Shown: positions 1-6,143 of the stretch, piece after piece
Layout of the letters: each line of letters begins with the position of its first letter
Numbering within the stretch: position 1 is the first letter of the stretch
NCBI GenBank assembly: GCA_025927665.1
Contig: JAICKZ010000132.1
Location: 1 to 8,613, forward strand
Source of the DNA: Steroidobacteraceae bacterium
GTDB lineage: Bacteria > Pseudomonadota > Gammaproteobacteria > Steroidobacterales > Steroidobacteraceae
Direction of reading: 5' to 3'
Length of the DNA: 8,613 nt
Program-made: the position numbers and the translations under genes
The notes under the pieces: generated by a model
Seen by the model: the letters and a program-made list of their open reading frames with translations, nothing else
Told to the model about the DNA's origin: nothing
The model's database searches: none

Positions 1-1034
1 CTCATCACAAACAGAGGCGTAAACATGGCGGTGGGAATATTCATCAAATGATACGCAACGGCTGAATACCAATCGAGATTGGGAAACATTTTTTTTATAT
101 CCCACATCACGGTTTCGATTCGTTCAGCGATGGCAAACAATTTCATATCATGGGCATGCTGAGCTAATTGTTTTGCCACTTGTTTAATCACTTGATTACG
201 TGGATCAGCAAGGGTGTAAACCGGATGACCGAAGCCAATGATGACTTCTTTATTGCCAACACGCTGACGGATATCGGCTTCGGCTTCATTTGCGTCACCA
301 TAGCGTTGTTGAATTTCAAAAGCGACTTCATTCGCGCCACCATGTTTTGGTCCGCGCAGTGCGCCAATCGCACCTGCAATGCAAGAATATAAATCTGAAC
401 CGGTGCCGGCGATCACGCGTGCAGCGAAGGTTGATGCGTTGAATTCATGTTCTGCATAAAGAATCAGCGATGTGTGCATGGCTCGTTCAAATTCGAACGA
501 AGGTGCTTCACCATGTAATAGATGCAGAAAGTGGACCCCTATGGAGGGACTATCAGTTTGTATGGAAATACGTTGCCCATGATTGGCAAAGTGATGCCAG
601 TAACACAACATGGAGGGCAGACAGGCCAACAATCTATCGGACAGATGGCGCGCATTCAACGCATCATGCTTTTCCGATTCAGGGATGATGCATCCCAACG
701 CCGACACCGCAGTGCGAAGTACATCCATCGGATGGGCGGTGACGGGTATTTGCTCAAGAACGGTTTTGACTGGCTCGGGAAAATCGCGAAGTTTCTTTAG
801 TTTATTTTTATATGCAACAAGTTCTTGTTGATTGGGCCAATGTTCATGAATAAGCAAGTGCGCCACTTCTTCAAATTCGCAATGCTGAGCAATATCGAGA
901 ATGTCATAGCCGCGATAATGAAGATCATTGCCACTATGTCCCACACTGCACAACGCGGTATTACCAGCGACAACACCAGAAAGTGCGACAGATTTTTTTG
1001 GCTTCAAACCTGCATTTGTCGATGCCTCAGTCAT
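1..1034 (-). CDS. prpC: 2-methylcitrate synthase PrpC (3' end outside window)
   Basis: Condenses propionyl-CoA with oxaloacetate to 2-methylcitrate, the entry step of the cytoplasmic 2-methylcitrate cycle. The frame is open for 344 codons from ATG 1034 to the left edge with no stop, so only the C-terminal tail (roughly 30-45 residues by comparison with the ~390-residue E. coli enzyme) is missing. The N-terminal KPKKSVALSG and NDLHYRGYDILD stretches are PrpC-like. All three citrate-synthase catalytic residues are visible: His231 in GPKHGGAN, His270 in GFGHPVY and Asp321 in FPNLDWYS. The PrpC-type AEHEFNASTF motif lies at 194-203. A GGAG ribosome site (1040-1043) sits 5 nt before the ATG. It lies 88 bp behind prpB on the same strand, so an operon is likely. 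I see no frameshift. Assignment to PrpC rather than ordinary citrate synthase rests on close recalled similarity plus the prpB neighbour. Confidence 0.96.
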   Translation of the reverse strand, partial: MTEASTNAGLKPKKSVALSGVVAGNTALCSVGHSGNDLHYRGYDILDIAQHCEFEEVAHLLIHEHWPNQQELVAYKNKLKKLRDFPEPVKTVLEQIPVTAHPMDVLRTAVSALGCIIPESEKHDALNARHLSDRLLACLPSMLCYWHHFANHGQRISIQTDSPSIGVHFLHLLHGEAPSFEFERAMHTSLILYAEHEFNASTFAARVIAGTGSDLYSCIAGAIGALRGPKHGGANEVAFEIQQRYGDANEAEADIRQRVGNKEVIIGFGHPVYTLADPRNQVIKQVAKQLAQHAHDMKLFAIAERIETVMWDIKKMFPNLDWYSAVAYHLMNIPTAMFTPLFVM

Positions 1035-1122
1035 GGATGCTCCGATCGATCATTGGCATTTCATTTCATGAATAAGTTATCAGGCCATCAATTCAATTAC
1101 CTAAAAAAATTACCAACAAAAT

Positions 1123-2028
1123 CTATTTTGGTTTTTCTACCGTGAACAATTCGTCCAGTTTTTTTTCATACGCGTAGTAATCAATATACTTGTACATGTC
1201 GGCACGCGTTTGCATACGATCGATTACATTCTTCTGTGTGCCATCACGACGAATGGTTTGGTACACCGTCAACGCGGCCGCGTTCATGGCGCGATAAGCG
1301 GCACAACAATACAACACCATATCGACACCGACTGAGTGCAACTCATCGCGAGTAAATAACGGTGTCTGACCGAACTCAGTGATATTGGCAAGAATAGGTG
1401 CTTTAATGACGTTCCTGAAGCGTTGATACATGGCCAATTCGGTCAACGCTTCGGGAAAAATCATATCCGCACCTGCATCAATGTATGCCGCTGCGCGTTC
1501 AATCGCTTTGTCGATGCCTTGCACTGCAACTGCATCAGTGCGCGCCATGATGACAAAACTGCTATCGATGCGCGCATCCACGGCGGCTTTGATTCGATCA
1601 ACCATTTCTTCTTGACTGACAATGTCTTTATTGGGTCGATGACCACATCGTTTGCTTTGCACTTGATCTTCGATGTGCAATCCGGCTGCGCCTGCTTTGC
1701 TAAAGGCTTTCACGGTACGCGCAATATTAAAAGCACCACCCCATCCGGTATCTGCATCCACCAATAACGGCAACGAGCACGCATCCGTAATGCGCCGAAT
1801 ATCGATTAACACGTCATCCATGGTGCTGATACCCAAATCGGGGACGCCCAATGAATTGACAGCCACGCCACCTCCGGAAAGATACAAGGCTTTGAAGCCC
1901 GCAACTTGCGCAAGCCGTGCAGTGTATGCATTGATTGCACCGGCAATTTGTAATGGATGTTCGTTCTCTAACGCAGTACGAAAACGAGAGCCGCTGGTGG
2001 CATTCGGTTCAATATGGGACTGAGTCAC
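1123..2028 (-). CDS. prpB: 2-methylisocitrate lyase PrpB
   Basis: Cleaves 2-methylisocitrate to pyruvate and succinate, the last step of the 2-methylcitrate cycle. It is complete at 301 residues, close to the 296 of E. coli PrpB. It belongs to the isocitrate lyase/PEP mutase superfamily: SGGGVA (51-56) in the substrate pocket, metal-ligand DAD (91-93), and the signature KRCGHR (126-131) with catalytic Cys128. The stretches ITEFGQTPLFTRDEL (216-230) and GTQKNVIDRMQTR (263-275) are also PrpB-like. The start is GTG: an in-frame TAA lies four codons upstream (2038-2040), the homologous region begins soon after, and an AAGG site (2036-2039) stands 7 nt before it. It is the first gene of the minus-strand cluster and transcribed divergently from the AraC-type regulator, with 430 bp between the two start codons. 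No PrpR-like or GntR-like regulator gene is visible in the window. Confidence 0.97.
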   Translation of the reverse strand: MTQSHIEPNATSGSRFRTALENEHPLQIAGAINAYTARLAQVAGFKALYLSGGGVAVNSLGVPDLGISTMDDVLIDIRRITDACSLPLLVDADTGWGGAFNIARTVKAFSKAGAAGLHIEDQVQSKRCGHRPNKDIVSQEEMVDRIKAAVDARIDSSFVIMARTDAVAVQGIDKAIERAAAYIDAGADMIFPEALTELAMYQRFRNVIKAPILANITEFGQTPLFTRDELHSVGVDMVLYCCAAYRAMNAAALTVYQTIRRDGTQKNVIDRMQTRADMYKYIDYYAYEKKLDELFTVEKPK

Positions 2029-2063
2029 TTGGATACCTTAAAAATAATCTTGCGCATCTCGAT

Positions 2064-2083
2064 GACGTCAGATCTAAGACGTC
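2064..2083. repeat. Paired GACGTC palindromes upstream of prpB
   Basis: Two copies of the 6-bp palindrome GACGTC lie at 2064-2069 and 2078-2083, 14 bp centre to centre, with a third palindrome, AGATCT (2070-2075), between them. They lie 36-55 bp ahead of the prpB start, where a regulator could act on prpB transcription or leader. A regulatory role is inference; short palindromes like these can occur by chance. Confidence 0.3.
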
Positions 2084-2246
2084 TCTAAACTCATTCTCGC
2101 CTATGTGGATTGAAATACACAACACTGAAACGCATCGATCTTGAAATTAGTATTTACCACCAAGGTGATGACGCTAATGACATACTTTTATAAAATCAAT
2201 CAAGCTATGAGATCAGTATTACGTATTCACACGCATGTCTTTAATA

Positions 2247-2267
2247 GCAGTCACCAAATGTGATTGC
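2247..2267. repeat. Imperfect dyad in the prpB/AraC intergenic region
   Basis: GCA-n-TCAC-(5 bp)-GTGA-n-TGC forms an imperfect inverted repeat with arms at 2247-2254 and 2260-2267. It overlaps the candidate minus-strand -10/-35 region for prpB. The half-sites face the opposite way to a CRP site, so I do not call it CRP. Possible operator, weakly supported. Confidence 0.25.
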
Positions 2268-2335
2268 AATTGACGCGCGCGGAAACTAGAGTCGTGCGGC
2301 TTTTAGTTATGCAGACTTACAGAAGAATCCGTAAT

Positions 2336-2354
2336 CACCGGGTATAAACCGGTG
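2336..2354. promoter_or_regulatory. Exact inverted repeat enclosing TATAAA upstream of the AraC-type gene
   Basis: CACCGG (2336-2341) and CCGGTG (2349-2354) are exact reverse complements separated by 7 bp, GTATAAA. The spacer contains a -10-like TATAAA (2343-2348), so a dimer bound here would cover a promoter. No good -35 exists at 16-18 bp, so the promoter itself is uncertain. It lies 105 bp before the AraC-type start and may be an operator for autoregulation (inference). Confidence 0.4.
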
Positions 2355-2382
2355 CCATGCAGTGATTTTTATCTGCGTAGTG

Positions 2383-2401
2383 TAGCGATACTCTATCGCT
2401 A
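2383..2401 (+). promoter_or_regulatory. 8-bp hairpin/inverted repeat ahead of the AraC-type gene
   Basis: TAGCGATA (2383-2390) and TATCGCTA (2394-2401) are exact reverse complements with a 3-bp CTC spacer, followed by AATTTT. In DNA this would be a 19-bp operator; in RNA an 8-bp stem with a 3-nt loop in the leader of the AraC-type gene. The following T-run is short, so it is a poor terminator. It lies 57 bp before the ATG. Confidence 0.4.
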
Positions 2402-2450
2402 AATTTTGTGCATCGACCACTGTGCGACGACAACAATTCGATTTGCAGTT

Positions 2451-2457
2451 GGAGAGG
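2451..2457 (+). promoter_or_regulatory. Ribosome binding site deciding the AraC-type start
   Basis: GGAGAGG directly precedes ATG 2459 (one nt after the run; GGAG itself is 4 nt away). It favours ATG 2459 over the upstream in-frame GTG at 2408, which has no clear Shine-Dalgarno and would add 17 mostly polar residues in front of the first membrane segment. Confidence 0.65.
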
Positions 2458-2458
2458 T

Positions 2459-3604
2459 ATGATTAGTGTTCTCTCATTAATTTGTGTTGCAGGCTGTGCT
2501 TCAGGGCTACTGCTGATTGCAACTTTATTAATGCAAAAACCGCACACTTCTGCCGATAAACTGCTTGTTTGTTCGATTTTGCTGACTGCCGCGAATGTAT
2601 TGTTTGTCGCCATTAAGCCCGTCTTACCAACCCACTCCTTATTTTTTGAAGTATTGCGTGCATCCAGTTGTTACGGCTTGGTGTTTGCGCCGTTGTTGTA
2701 TCTCTATTTCTGTGTGCAGTTAACCGGCACTGTATTGACGAAATCCAAATTGTGGCACTTAGGTTGGTTTGCTTGCTGTCAAGCCATCGTAATGTTTGAA
2801 GTCACTTTCCCCACTTCGTTGCCATGGTTAACGATAAATAGCTTCGAAAATGCTGGCACTTTATTGATTCTTGCCGGTTACTTTATTGCGAACGTGCGCG
2901 TTTTGCGCGAAACCCGAAGACATGATTCGTACTTGGTTTCATCTGGTAGCGGCAAAGTAACGTATATCACGCTGCTTGTCATGCATGCATGTTACGCAAT
3001 CACGGTGATTGCGAACCTGGCGTTTTCGCAAAACGCAGCGACTACGTTGACAACATTAAATGCAGGCATGTTGTCAGTGTTACTGATGATTCTCGCATTC
3101 AGTTACCCGCACCAAGCATTGGCAACGCCACCCAGTATAGTCACTGAGCCAGTACCATCGCCCCCCTCTCTCGATAGGGAAAAAGAGAAATACGGCAACA
3201 ATCGCTTGCCAGAATTTCTACGCGATACGATCGTGGATACCTTGGCGCATCATATGCAGTGTGAGCAACCTTGGTTGGATATTGATCTGACCCTGAGCCG
3301 CCTTGCTGAGAGCATTAATGTCAACCCTCATCACTTATCACAAATTATCAACTCCGAGTTTGGCAAATCATTTGCCTGCTACATTAACGAATATCGTGTT
3401 AACGCCGCCTGCAAATTATTAAGCGCTGACGACAACAGGACGGTACTGGAAATTGCATCACAGAGTGGGTTCTCTTCAAAATCATCCTTCAATACCATTT
3501 TTAAAAAACACACCGGTCTAACTCCGAGTGAGTACCGTAAAAAATACCAACTCACTGCCAATAAGTACTCTACGGATGACAATGTCCTGGCTTCGAATCA
3601 TTAA
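2459..3604 (+). CDS. AraC-family regulator with about seven N-terminal membrane segments
   Basis: Predicted one-component regulator anchored in the inner membrane, 381 residues from ATG 2459 (an upstream GTG at 2408 is in frame but less likely). Residues 1-220 are strongly hydrophobic, with segments near 4-24, 34-52, 68-88, 98-116, 132-148, 167-188 and 200-216. A proline-rich linker (221-240) leads to a C-terminal AraC/XylS double helix-turn-helix at about 258-365: first HTH around LSRLAESINVNPHHLSQIIN, second around TVLEIASQSGFSSKSSFNTI, ending in the family-typical HTGLTPSEYR. Membrane AraC proteins of this layout are known in several Gram-negative groups; their ligands are mostly unknown. 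The gene is divergent from prpB and co-oriented with the GH12 cellulase 401 bp downstream. Either neighbour, or the gene itself, could be its target, and the sequence does not decide which. I recognise the family but not a named member. Confidence 0.9.
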   Translation: MISVLSLICVAGCASGLLLIATLLMQKPHTSADKLLVCSILLTAANVLFVAIKPVLPTHSLFFEVLRASSCYGLVFAPLLYLYFCVQLTGTVLTKSKLWHLGWFACCQAIVMFEVTFPTSLPWLTINSFENAGTLLILAGYFIANVRVLRETRRHDSYLVSSGSGKVTYITLLVMHACYAITVIANLAFSQNAATTLTTLNAGMLSVLLMILAFSYPHQALATPPSIVTEPVPSPPSLDREKEKYGNNRLPEFLRDTIVDTLAHHMQCEQPWLDIDLTLSRLAESINVNPHHLSQIINSEFGKSFACYINEYRVNAACKLLSADDNRTVLEIASQSGFSSKSSFNTIFKKHTGLTPSEYRKKYQLTANKYSTDDNVLASNH

Positions 3605-3674
3605 GAGTCACCAAAACAGACCGTACCGATCAGACCAACGCTAATGCCAGTGACTTCTCTGTCAAACAAGCCAT

Positions 3675-3697
3675 CGATTCTGTGAATCGTTAACGAT
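3675..3697. repeat. Overlapping dyads downstream of the AraC-type gene
   Basis: CGATTC (3675-3680) pairs exactly with GAATCG (3684-3689) over a 3-nt loop. The 12-bp perfect palindrome ATCGTTAACGAT (3686-3697) shares its left part with that hairpin. It begins 71 bp past the AraC-type stop. The downstream bases are not U-rich, so rho-independent termination is not well supported; a protein-binding site is possible. Confidence 0.3.
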
Positions 3698-3822
3698 CAG
3701 ACGTTACTACGTGGATGCTTTTTGTCCCGCACATGAAAACGTAAGGGAGCTTTTACTGTTCCGCCTTGCGTAATACACGTCATCCCCTTGCAACGTTTAA
3801 CCTCTTTTCTGCTATCCAGATG

Positions 3823-3841
3823 AATAACAATTGTCATTAAC
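3823..3841. promoter_or_regulatory. Fur-box-like site upstream of the cellulase (weak)
   Basis: AATAACAATTGTCATTAAC matches the classical 19-bp Fur consensus GATAATGATAATCATTATC at 13 of 19 positions by hand alignment. It also has a palindromic core, ACAATTGT. It lies about 50 bp before the 20-bp palindrome and 165 bp before the cellulase start. In an A+T-rich intergenic stretch this level of match can arise by chance. Confidence 0.2.
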
Positions 3842-3873
3842 GTCCATGTCTTTAAAACATAGACAAATCCTAC

Positions 3874-3893
3874 AAACTTGAACGTTCAAGTTT
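3874..3893. promoter_or_regulatory. Perfect 20-bp palindromic operator candidate before the cellulase
   Basis: AAACTTGAACGTTCAAGTTT is its own reverse complement over all 20 bp, with no spacer. Its last base starts a -10-like TATAAA (3893-3898), so the palindrome fills the place of a -35/spacer and a bound dimer would block RNA polymerase. Gap-free dyads of this size are typical targets of homodimeric repressors such as TetR-family proteins; no such gene lies in the window. AraC-family proteins more often bind direct repeats, so this is not an obvious site for the neighbouring regulator. Confidence 0.55.
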
Positions 3894-3938
3894 ATAAATC
3901 CGAACGCTTTCATCAAAAGATTGGGAGATAGTCGCAGG

Positions 3939-3976
3939 CTCGCGAAAGCGAGTGATGCTTGTTTTCAAACATCACT
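3939..3976 (+). promoter_or_regulatory. Two competing hairpins in the cellulase leader
   Basis: Hairpin A is CTCGC (3939-3943), a GAAA tetraloop of the stable GNRA type, and GCGAG (3948-3952). Hairpin B is AGTGATG (3951-3957), one C-A mismatch, TTG/CAA pairs around a TTTT loop, and CATCACT (3970-3976). They share bases 3951-3952, so both cannot form in full. Together they end about 20 nt before the ribosome site (GAGG 3998-4001). This may stabilise the mRNA or tune translation. It does not match a riboswitch class I can recognise, and I could not fit the cyclic-di-GMP (GEMM-I) core to it. Confidence 0.4.
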
Positions 3977-4005
3977 ATTACTTCAGATCAATCCTACGAG
4001 GATAA

Positions 4006-6054
4006 ATGATGAAACACACAGAAAGACCGCTCTTGAAAAATAGAGCTTTGTTAAAACCGGCGGCGTGCCTGACGTTGGCGTTATCGGCATTAATGGCCAC
4101 TTCAGCATGGGCGACGAACATAAAGACAACCACAACAATGTTTGGCGATCACTTTACCCAGGATCCTGCTACTTCTTCATATGGAAAGTGGGAAGTTGGC
4201 AATCCCACCGGCAGATATCTGACTCATGCCGACCATTGGAATCCATCGTCCAATGGAAGCATGACAATGACCTCAGAAACCGATCCTAATGTAACGCCCT
4301 CGTTTACCGTGACTGGTTGGACAGATTTCACTAACGCCGCAGGTGCTTTGGATTTCACTCAATCGGCGTCTATTTACGACGTAGCAAAAGGGGTATGGAG
4401 CACGCTTGAAGGTGAAGACGGTAATGCCTTCGTTGATGAGAACGGCCACAATCAGCCCGGGCATACGCACGCACCGGCTGCATTTGCAAGTATTTACAAA
4501 GGTTGCCATTGGGGAGAGTGTTCTATTGGAAACGGCGCGCCGTTTCCAATTCTAGTAAGTAATATTGCTACGCTACAATCAACCTGGACTGTGGGGAGCA
4601 CTGCTGGCACATCTGCAGATACTGGCGTATGGGATGTCGCTTACGATATCTGGTTTGATACCAATGCACGTGGCCTCTTGCCTGGCTCTCCAGAGCAGTT
4701 GGCGCAAAAGCCTAGCCCAGTTACTCCACAAGAACTTCAATATGGCCAGCCTGACGGCGCTGAAGTTATGATCTGGATGAACAATAAGGGTTATAACAAT
4801 ACGCCAATCACTCCAGCTGGTATGTTAGCTGGCACCGCTACCTTAAACGTTGGCGACACCATGCGAACATTTGATGTATGGATTGCAAGATTGGGTGCTG
4901 CTGATGCATTTCAATGGAATGTAATTTCGTATGTGGCACAAAACAGGGCAAATACCTTCGGCCTCTTTGATGCGAATGTATTCGTTAAGGATGCAAAAAC
5001 GCGGACTTGTGCAACTGGTGCTTGTATTAGCGATAGCTGGTGGATCACATCTATTCAAGCGGGGTTTGAAATTTGGGCTAGAGGAACTGGTTTAAAAACC
5101 ACTGACTTCAGTGTTACACCAACATTCGTAGGTACCAATACTGCTGCAGTCAATAGTGGTCGCACTGGTGGAACAGATGGAAAGACTCCACTGGTGAACT
5201 GGGTAACACCATTCATGATCAACACCACGGGTTGTGTCGGAGGCACTGCAACGTATTCAATCGTTGAAGCAGGTGATTCCACCAATGCAATGCCAATACA
5301 GCCTGCACTTACTGGGCAAATGGTTGAATCGCAACCCGGTTATTACAGTGCATTCATTGGCGTATTAAATCCGCGGCATGGCGATGCAATTGTGACAATG
5401 ACGGTGACCTGCAACGGCATATCTACTCCCACGGTTATTAATATTTACATCGACCCAAGTGGTATTGTCAAAAACACTAAAGGAGAAGCGATTGCTAACG
5501 CAACAATGACTCTGTATCAATTGGTTAGTGGTGTCTATACACCCGTTCCAAACGGCAGCGCCATCATGTCACCATACAATCGCCGCAATCCAGATTTGTC
5601 AGGTGACATGGGTACTTTTGGTTGGAATGTTCAACCAGGTACTTATAAAGTTCGTGCTGAAAAATCCGGATGCCATCTGCCTGGCAATCCAAATCAGACC
5701 TTTGTTGAAAGTTCTCCCTTGGTAATTGGGCCTGAAGTAACTAATTTAAATCTGGTTTTGGAATGCACTTCAACAGGAGGAAACAATAACACTGGTGTGA
5801 CAGTACAACTGACAACGAATGGTACTGATTGGGATCATGGATATTGCAGGAATGTTGTTCTTACCAACACCACTTCACAGCCAGTCACTTGGAAAGTGAA
5901 CTTCGATCTGCCCTTCCCTGGAACTGTTACTCAGGGTTGGAACATCACCGATACTCAATCAGGCAATACGGTCGCTGCCTCGGGCATTGGTTGGAACAAT
6001 GTAATTCAACCTGGCCAAGTGCTTAAAGATCAAGGTTTCTGTGCCACTAAGTAA
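4006..6054 (+). CDS. Secreted modular GH12 endoglucanase with CBM2
   Basis: Predicted extracellular beta-1,4-glucanase hydrolysing internal bonds in cellulose or related beta-glucans; 682 residues. Signal peptide about 1-36 (basic n-region, hydrophobic core 21-33, AWA cleavage site). The GH12 domain, about 37-372, carries the family motifs GCHWGEC (166-172), VAYDIWF (211-217), nucleophile Glu253 in GAEVMIW and acid/base Glu355 in QAGFEIW. A beta-rich Ig-like region (about 395-483), a carboxypeptidase-regulatory-like domain (about 485-587: GEAIANATMTL, QPGTYKVRAEKSG) and a short Gly/Asn linker follow. A C-terminal CBM2 (about 596-682) has Trp609, 629, 645 and 663. The ten mature cysteines fall as pairs within modules (167/172, 335/340, 410/469, 556/587, 614/679), fitting disulfides in an exported protein. 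The ATG codons at 4006 and 4009 are both possible; GAGG 3998-4001 is better spaced (7 nt) for the second. The gene appears monocistronic, with a terminator behind it. Confidence 0.93.
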   Translation: MMKHTERPLLKNRALLKPAACLTLALSALMATSAWATNIKTTTTMFGDHFTQDPATSSYGKWEVGNPTGRYLTHADHWNPSSNGSMTMTSETDPNVTPSFTVTGWTDFTNAAGALDFTQSASIYDVAKGVWSTLEGEDGNAFVDENGHNQPGHTHAPAAFASIYKGCHWGECSIGNGAPFPILVSNIATLQSTWTVGSTAGTSADTGVWDVAYDIWFDTNARGLLPGSPEQLAQKPSPVTPQELQYGQPDGAEVMIWMNNKGYNNTPITPAGMLAGTATLNVGDTMRTFDVWIARLGAADAFQWNVISYVAQNRANTFGLFDANVFVKDAKTRTCATGACISDSWWITSIQAGFEIWARGTGLKTTDFSVTPTFVGTNTAAVNSGRTGGTDGKTPLVNWVTPFMINTTGCVGGTATYSIVEAGDSTNAMPIQPALTGQMVESQPGYYSAFIGVLNPRHGDAIVTMTVTCNGISTPTVINIYIDPSGIVKNTKGEAIANATMTLYQLVSGVYTPVPNGSAIMSPYNRRNPDLSGDMGTFGWNVQPGTYKVRAEKSGCHLPGNPNQTFVESSPLVIGPEVTNLNLVLECTSTGGNNNTGVTVQLTTNGTDWDHGYCRNVVLTNTTSQPVTWKVNFDLPFPGTVTQGWNITDTQSGNTVAASGIGWNNVIQPGQVLKDQGFCATK

Positions 6055-6086
6055 TTAAATATAATTAAAACGATCGTTCGTATTTT

Positions 6087-6118
6087 GGCCTCGACATGCA
6101 AGTGTCGAGGCCTTTTTT
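6087..6118 (+). terminator. Intrinsic terminator after the cellulase gene
   Basis: A perfect 10-bp stem, GGCCTCGACA (6087-6096) with TGTCGAGGCC (6103-6112), closes a 6-nt loop and is followed at once by TTTTTT (6113-6118). It lies 33 bp past the cellulase stop and separates that unit from the thiolase genes. Confidence 0.95.
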
Positions 6119-6143
6119 GTCATCATGATTTAAGGAGTATGAT
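6117..6143 (+). promoter_or_regulatory. Probable promoter of the thiolase unit
   Basis: TTGTCA (6117-6122; 5 of 6 to the sigma70 -35) and TATGAT (6138-6143; 5 of 6 to the -10) are separated by 15 bp, which is short. The pair begins at the end of the terminator, as expected for a new transcription unit. The start would fall near 6150, giving a leader of about 30 nt before ATG 6180. Confidence 0.45.

Larger units (their letters stand above)
2029..2458. other. Divergent intergenic region between prpB and the AraC-type gene
   Basis: These 430 bp contain no credible gene; a minus-strand frame across 2335-2613 mostly shadows the AraC-type gene. The region must hold promoters for both directions. 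On the minus strand a possible prpB promoter is TTGCAA (around 2270-2265), 17 bp, then TATTAA (around 2247-2242). Each hexamer matches 4 of 6, and it would leave a leader of about 200 nt. A second is TATAAA near 2191-2186, which lacks a good -35. I found no -24/-12 (sigma54) promoter of the kind used by enterobacterial prpBCDE. On the plus strand no clear -35/-10 pair stands out. Several inverted repeats are listed separately. Confidence 0.6.
3605..4005. other. Long untranslated region upstream of the cellulase
   Basis: These 401 bp have no credible gene. The first half holds a small hairpin (CGATTC-tgt-GAATCG, 3675-3689) overlapping the 12-bp palindrome ATCGTTAACGAT (3686-3697). No T-run follows directly, so I do not call a terminator for the AraC-type gene. 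The second half looks regulatory: a Fur-box-like site, a 20-bp palindrome with an adjoining TATAAA, and two competing hairpins, each listed separately. The length and density of dyads suggest that the cellulase has its own promoter and a leader of about 100 nt. Confidence 0.6.

Noticed and set aside
1..1034. A possible broken prpC, because no closed reading frame spans this stretch.
   Set aside because: The minus-strand frame is intact for 344 codons; it merely lacks a stop inside the window. Catalytic residues are all present.
168..1145. Plus-strand open frames of 70-106 codons across the prpC region.
   Set aside because: They are antisense shadows of prpC with no recognisable protein features.
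2247..2267. CRP binding site.
   Set aside because: The half-sites read TCAC then GTGA, the reverse of the TGTGA...TCACA order that CRP needs.
3010..3040. Inverted repeat GCGTTTT-CGC-AAAACGC inside the AraC-type gene.
   Set aside because: It lies in coding sequence within a membrane segment region; no sign of regulatory use or of a second gene.
3627..3702. Direct repeat CGATCAGAC at 3627-3635 and 3694-3702, considered as an AraC half-site pair.
   Set aside because: Nine bases repeated once is weak, the spacing of 67 bp is not a usual AraC arrangement, and there is no promoter close by.
2234..3855. The 11-mer CATGTCTTTAA occurs at 2234-2244 and 3845-3855, upstream of both the AraC-type gene and the cellulase.
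   Set aside because: Several repeated 11-mers are expected by chance in 8.6 kb, the distances to the two starts differ (215 and 151 bp), and no extended similarity flanks the match.
3905..4000. Cyclic-di-GMP (GEMM-I) riboswitch in the cellulase leader, prompted by the GNRA-capped stem and a GGGA before it.
   Set aside because: The conserved core segments of GEMM-I could not be placed around the stem; only a tetraloop hairpin is shared, and that is common.
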